DNA from: Streptomyces sp. NRRL F-6676
Lineage (GTDB): Bacteria; Actinomycetota; Actinomycetes; Streptomycetales; Streptomycetaceae
Reading direction: 5' to 3'
Assembly: GCF_000725625.1 (NCBI RefSeq)
Contig: NZ_JOHS01000074.1
Span: 1 to 30,336 of the forward strand
DNA length: 30,336 bases
Shown piece after piece: positions 29,145 through 30,336 of the stretch (its first letter is position 1; every line of letters begins with the position of its first letter). Made by a program: the position numbers and the translations under genes. The notes under the pieces are model-generated. The model was not told the origin of the DNA and ran no database searches. It was given only the letters and a program-made list of their open reading frames with translations.

Positions 29145-30336
29145 ATGAGGCACGTACGACGACGGATCGTCCGGCGCGGGATACGGCTGTCGGCCGTCGG
29201 CGGCATCCTTCTGGGGGGCCTGATGGTCACCCAGGCCGCCATGGCCACCGAGCCGGCCGGCGGCACGGCCTCGTCCCGCCCCCCGGCCGGCGCATCCGTC
29301 GAGTCCGCCGCCGCGCGGGGCGCCGGGCTCGTCTCCCGGCTCGGCACCGGGCGTACGGCGGGCGCCTGGGTCGGCGCCGACGGCCGGGCGGTGGTGGCCG
29401 TGACCGACCGGGACGCGGCGGGGACGGTGACGGCGGCCGGAGCCCGCGCCAAGGTGGTGCGGCACAGCATGGACCGGCTGAGGTCGGCCGCGAAGGGCCT
29501 GCGCGCGGCGCCCAGGGTCGCGGGCACCGCCTGGTCGGTGGACTACACGGCCAACGAGGTCGTCGTACGGGCGGACCCCACCGTCTCGGCCGGCGACTGG
29601 TCGCGGCTGACGCGGCTGGCCGGCTCCATGGGCGGCATGGTGCGGATGGAGCGTGTCAAGGGGAGGTTCACCACCCGGCTGAACGGGGCGCAGCCCATGT
29701 TCTCCACCGGCGGCCGTTGCTCTGCCGGGTACAACGTGACCGACGGGCAGACCTCGTTCATCCTCACCGCCGGCCACTGCGGGCCGAAGGGCTCGGTGTG
29801 GTTCTCCGACGACGGGGGCGCGAGCGAGGTGGGGCAGACGGTGTCCTCCCGTTTCCCCGGCAACGACTTCTCGCTCATCCGGTACGACAACGGGCGGTCG
29901 GCCGGGGCGGACGGCAATGTGATCGCCATCGGCGACGGGAAGGGGGTCCGTATCGGCGCGGCCGGTGACGCGGTGGTGGGGCAGCGGGTGTTCCGCAGCG
30001 GCAGCACGAGCGGGCTGCACGACGGGAAGGTGACCGGTCTCGACGCCACGGTCAACTACCCCGAGGGGACGGTGACCGGGCTCATCGAGACGGATGTGTG
30101 CGCGGAGCCGGGGGACAGCGGGGGGCCGCTGTTCTCCGACGGGACGGCGCTGGGGGTGACGTCGGGGGGCAGCGGGGACTGTACGCGCGGGGGGACGACG
30201 TTCTTCCAGCCGCTGGGGGCGGCGATGAAGGCGTTGGGCGTGCGGCTCGCGGGGGTGGACGGGGGGTCCGGTGGGGCGGCGGGGGGCGGCGGGGGGGCGG
30301 GGGGGGGGGGGGGGCCCGGGGGGGGGGGGGGGGCCG
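29145..30336 (+). CDS. Secreted streptogrisin-like serine protease (S1 family), runs off the window
   Basis: An open frame of 397 codons from ATG 29145 without a stop. Residues 1-34 are a signal peptide (Arg-rich start, hydrophobic IRLSAVGGILLGGLMVTQA, then AMA before TEP). A pro-region of alpha-lytic type follows (GAWVGADGRAVVAVTD... ARAKVVRHSMDRL). The mature domain starts near FSTGGRCSAGYNV and has the triad His in ILTAGHCG, Asp in GNDFSLIRY and Ser in EPGDSGGPLFSDG. After LGAAMKALGVRL the reading becomes Gly-rich and merges with G homopolymers, so the true C-terminus is not visible. It probably flanks the cluster and has no evident role in it. Confidence 0.88.
   Translation, partial: MRHVRRRIVRRGIRLSAVGGILLGGLMVTQAAMATEPAGGTASSRPPAGASVESAAARGAGLVSRLGTGRTAGAWVGADGRAVVAVTDRDAAGTVTAAGARAKVVRHSMDRLRSAAKGLRAAPRVAGTAWSVDYTANEVVVRADPTVSAGDWSRLTRLAGSMGGMVRMERVKGRFTTRLNGAQPMFSTGGRCSAGYNVTDGQTSFILTAGHCGPKGSVWFSDDGGASEVGQTVSSRFPGNDFSLIRYDNGRSAGADGNVIAIGDGKGVRIGAAGDAVVGQRVFRSGSTSGLHDGKVTGLDATVNYPEGTVTGLIETDVCAEPGDSGGPLFSDGTALGVTSGGSGDCTRGGTTFFQPLGAAMKALGVRLAGVDGGSGGAAGGGGGAGGGGGPGGGGGA

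Noticed and set aside
26849..29527. A very long minus-strand frame (892 codons) across MaoC, fabG and LLM genes
   Set aside because: It lies opposite three well-supported genes and has a composition typical of antisense frames in GC-rich DNA.
1..30336. CRISPR arrays, tRNA or rRNA genes, insertion sequences, prophage or attachment sites
   Set aside because: I saw no repeat-spacer array, no cloverleaf-like sequence, no transposase or integrase gene and no terminal inverted repeats.

Overview
The window reads as high-GC actinomycete DNA, almost certainly Streptomyces. Codons are strongly G/C-ending, many genes are joined by ATGA, GTGA or TGATG overlaps, GTG starts occur, and the regulators include a SARP. 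Nearly all of it is one secondary-metabolite gene cluster. The gene content matches manumycin-type (asukamycin-like) antibiotics. These are built from a 3-amino-4-hydroxybenzoate (3,4-AHBA) core, two polyene chains made by highly reducing type II ketosynthases, and a C5N unit (2-amino-3-hydroxycyclopentenone) made from 5-aminolevulinate.

Layout. 1-288 is the C-terminal end of an acyl-CoA mutase, probably flanking metabolism. 750-5103 is a regulatory block: a large SARP with a cyclase-like and an ATPase domain, a LuxR-type regulator with a degenerate receiver, and a TetR repressor on the minus strand. 5321-11047 runs on the plus strand: an FAD monooxygenase (candidate epoxidase), then the C5N set of amide-synthetase-like ligase, 5-aminolevulinate synthase and acyl-CoA ligase, ending at a perfect 19-bp hairpin. 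11124-12233 (minus) is a luciferase-like monooxygenase, divergent from a 14-TM MFS exporter (12527-14056), which also ends in a strong hairpin.

14402-29008 is a tightly packed plus-strand operon of about 14.6 kb. In order it encodes a GriI-type aldolase, two ACPs, a KS/CLF-like pair, a hot-dog thioesterase, a KAS III, an ACP, a flavin reductase, a second KAS III, a thioesterase-like/NAT fusion, a 3-hydroxyacyl-CoA dehydrogenase/GriH-type synthase fusion, an adenylate-forming enzyme, two MaoC dehydratases, a FabG-type ketoreductase and a second luciferase-like oxidoreductase. A secreted streptogrisin-like protease starts at 29145 and runs off the end, where the sequence collapses into G homopolymers that look like low-quality sequence.

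Inferred pathway. The aldolase and the GriH-like domain make 3,4-AHBA. An adenylating enzyme activates it and an ACP carries it. The KS/CLF, KAS III, KR and MaoC proteins build the polyene chains. The NAT-like amide synthase acylates the aryl amine. ALAS plus the two ligases form and attach the C5N unit. The flavin enzymes then oxidise the ring and the MFS pump exports the product. No cyclohexanecarboxylate starter genes are seen, so the upper-chain starter probably differs from that of asukamycin.

Most unusual points: two neighbouring open-reading fusions (thioesterase-NAT and HBDH-GriH, the latter apparently lacking the normal start of the GriH domain); two paralogous thioesterase domains that have each lost a different part of the active site; and a codon-atypical segment resembling a dispersed Streptomyces repeat inside the CLF-like gene.
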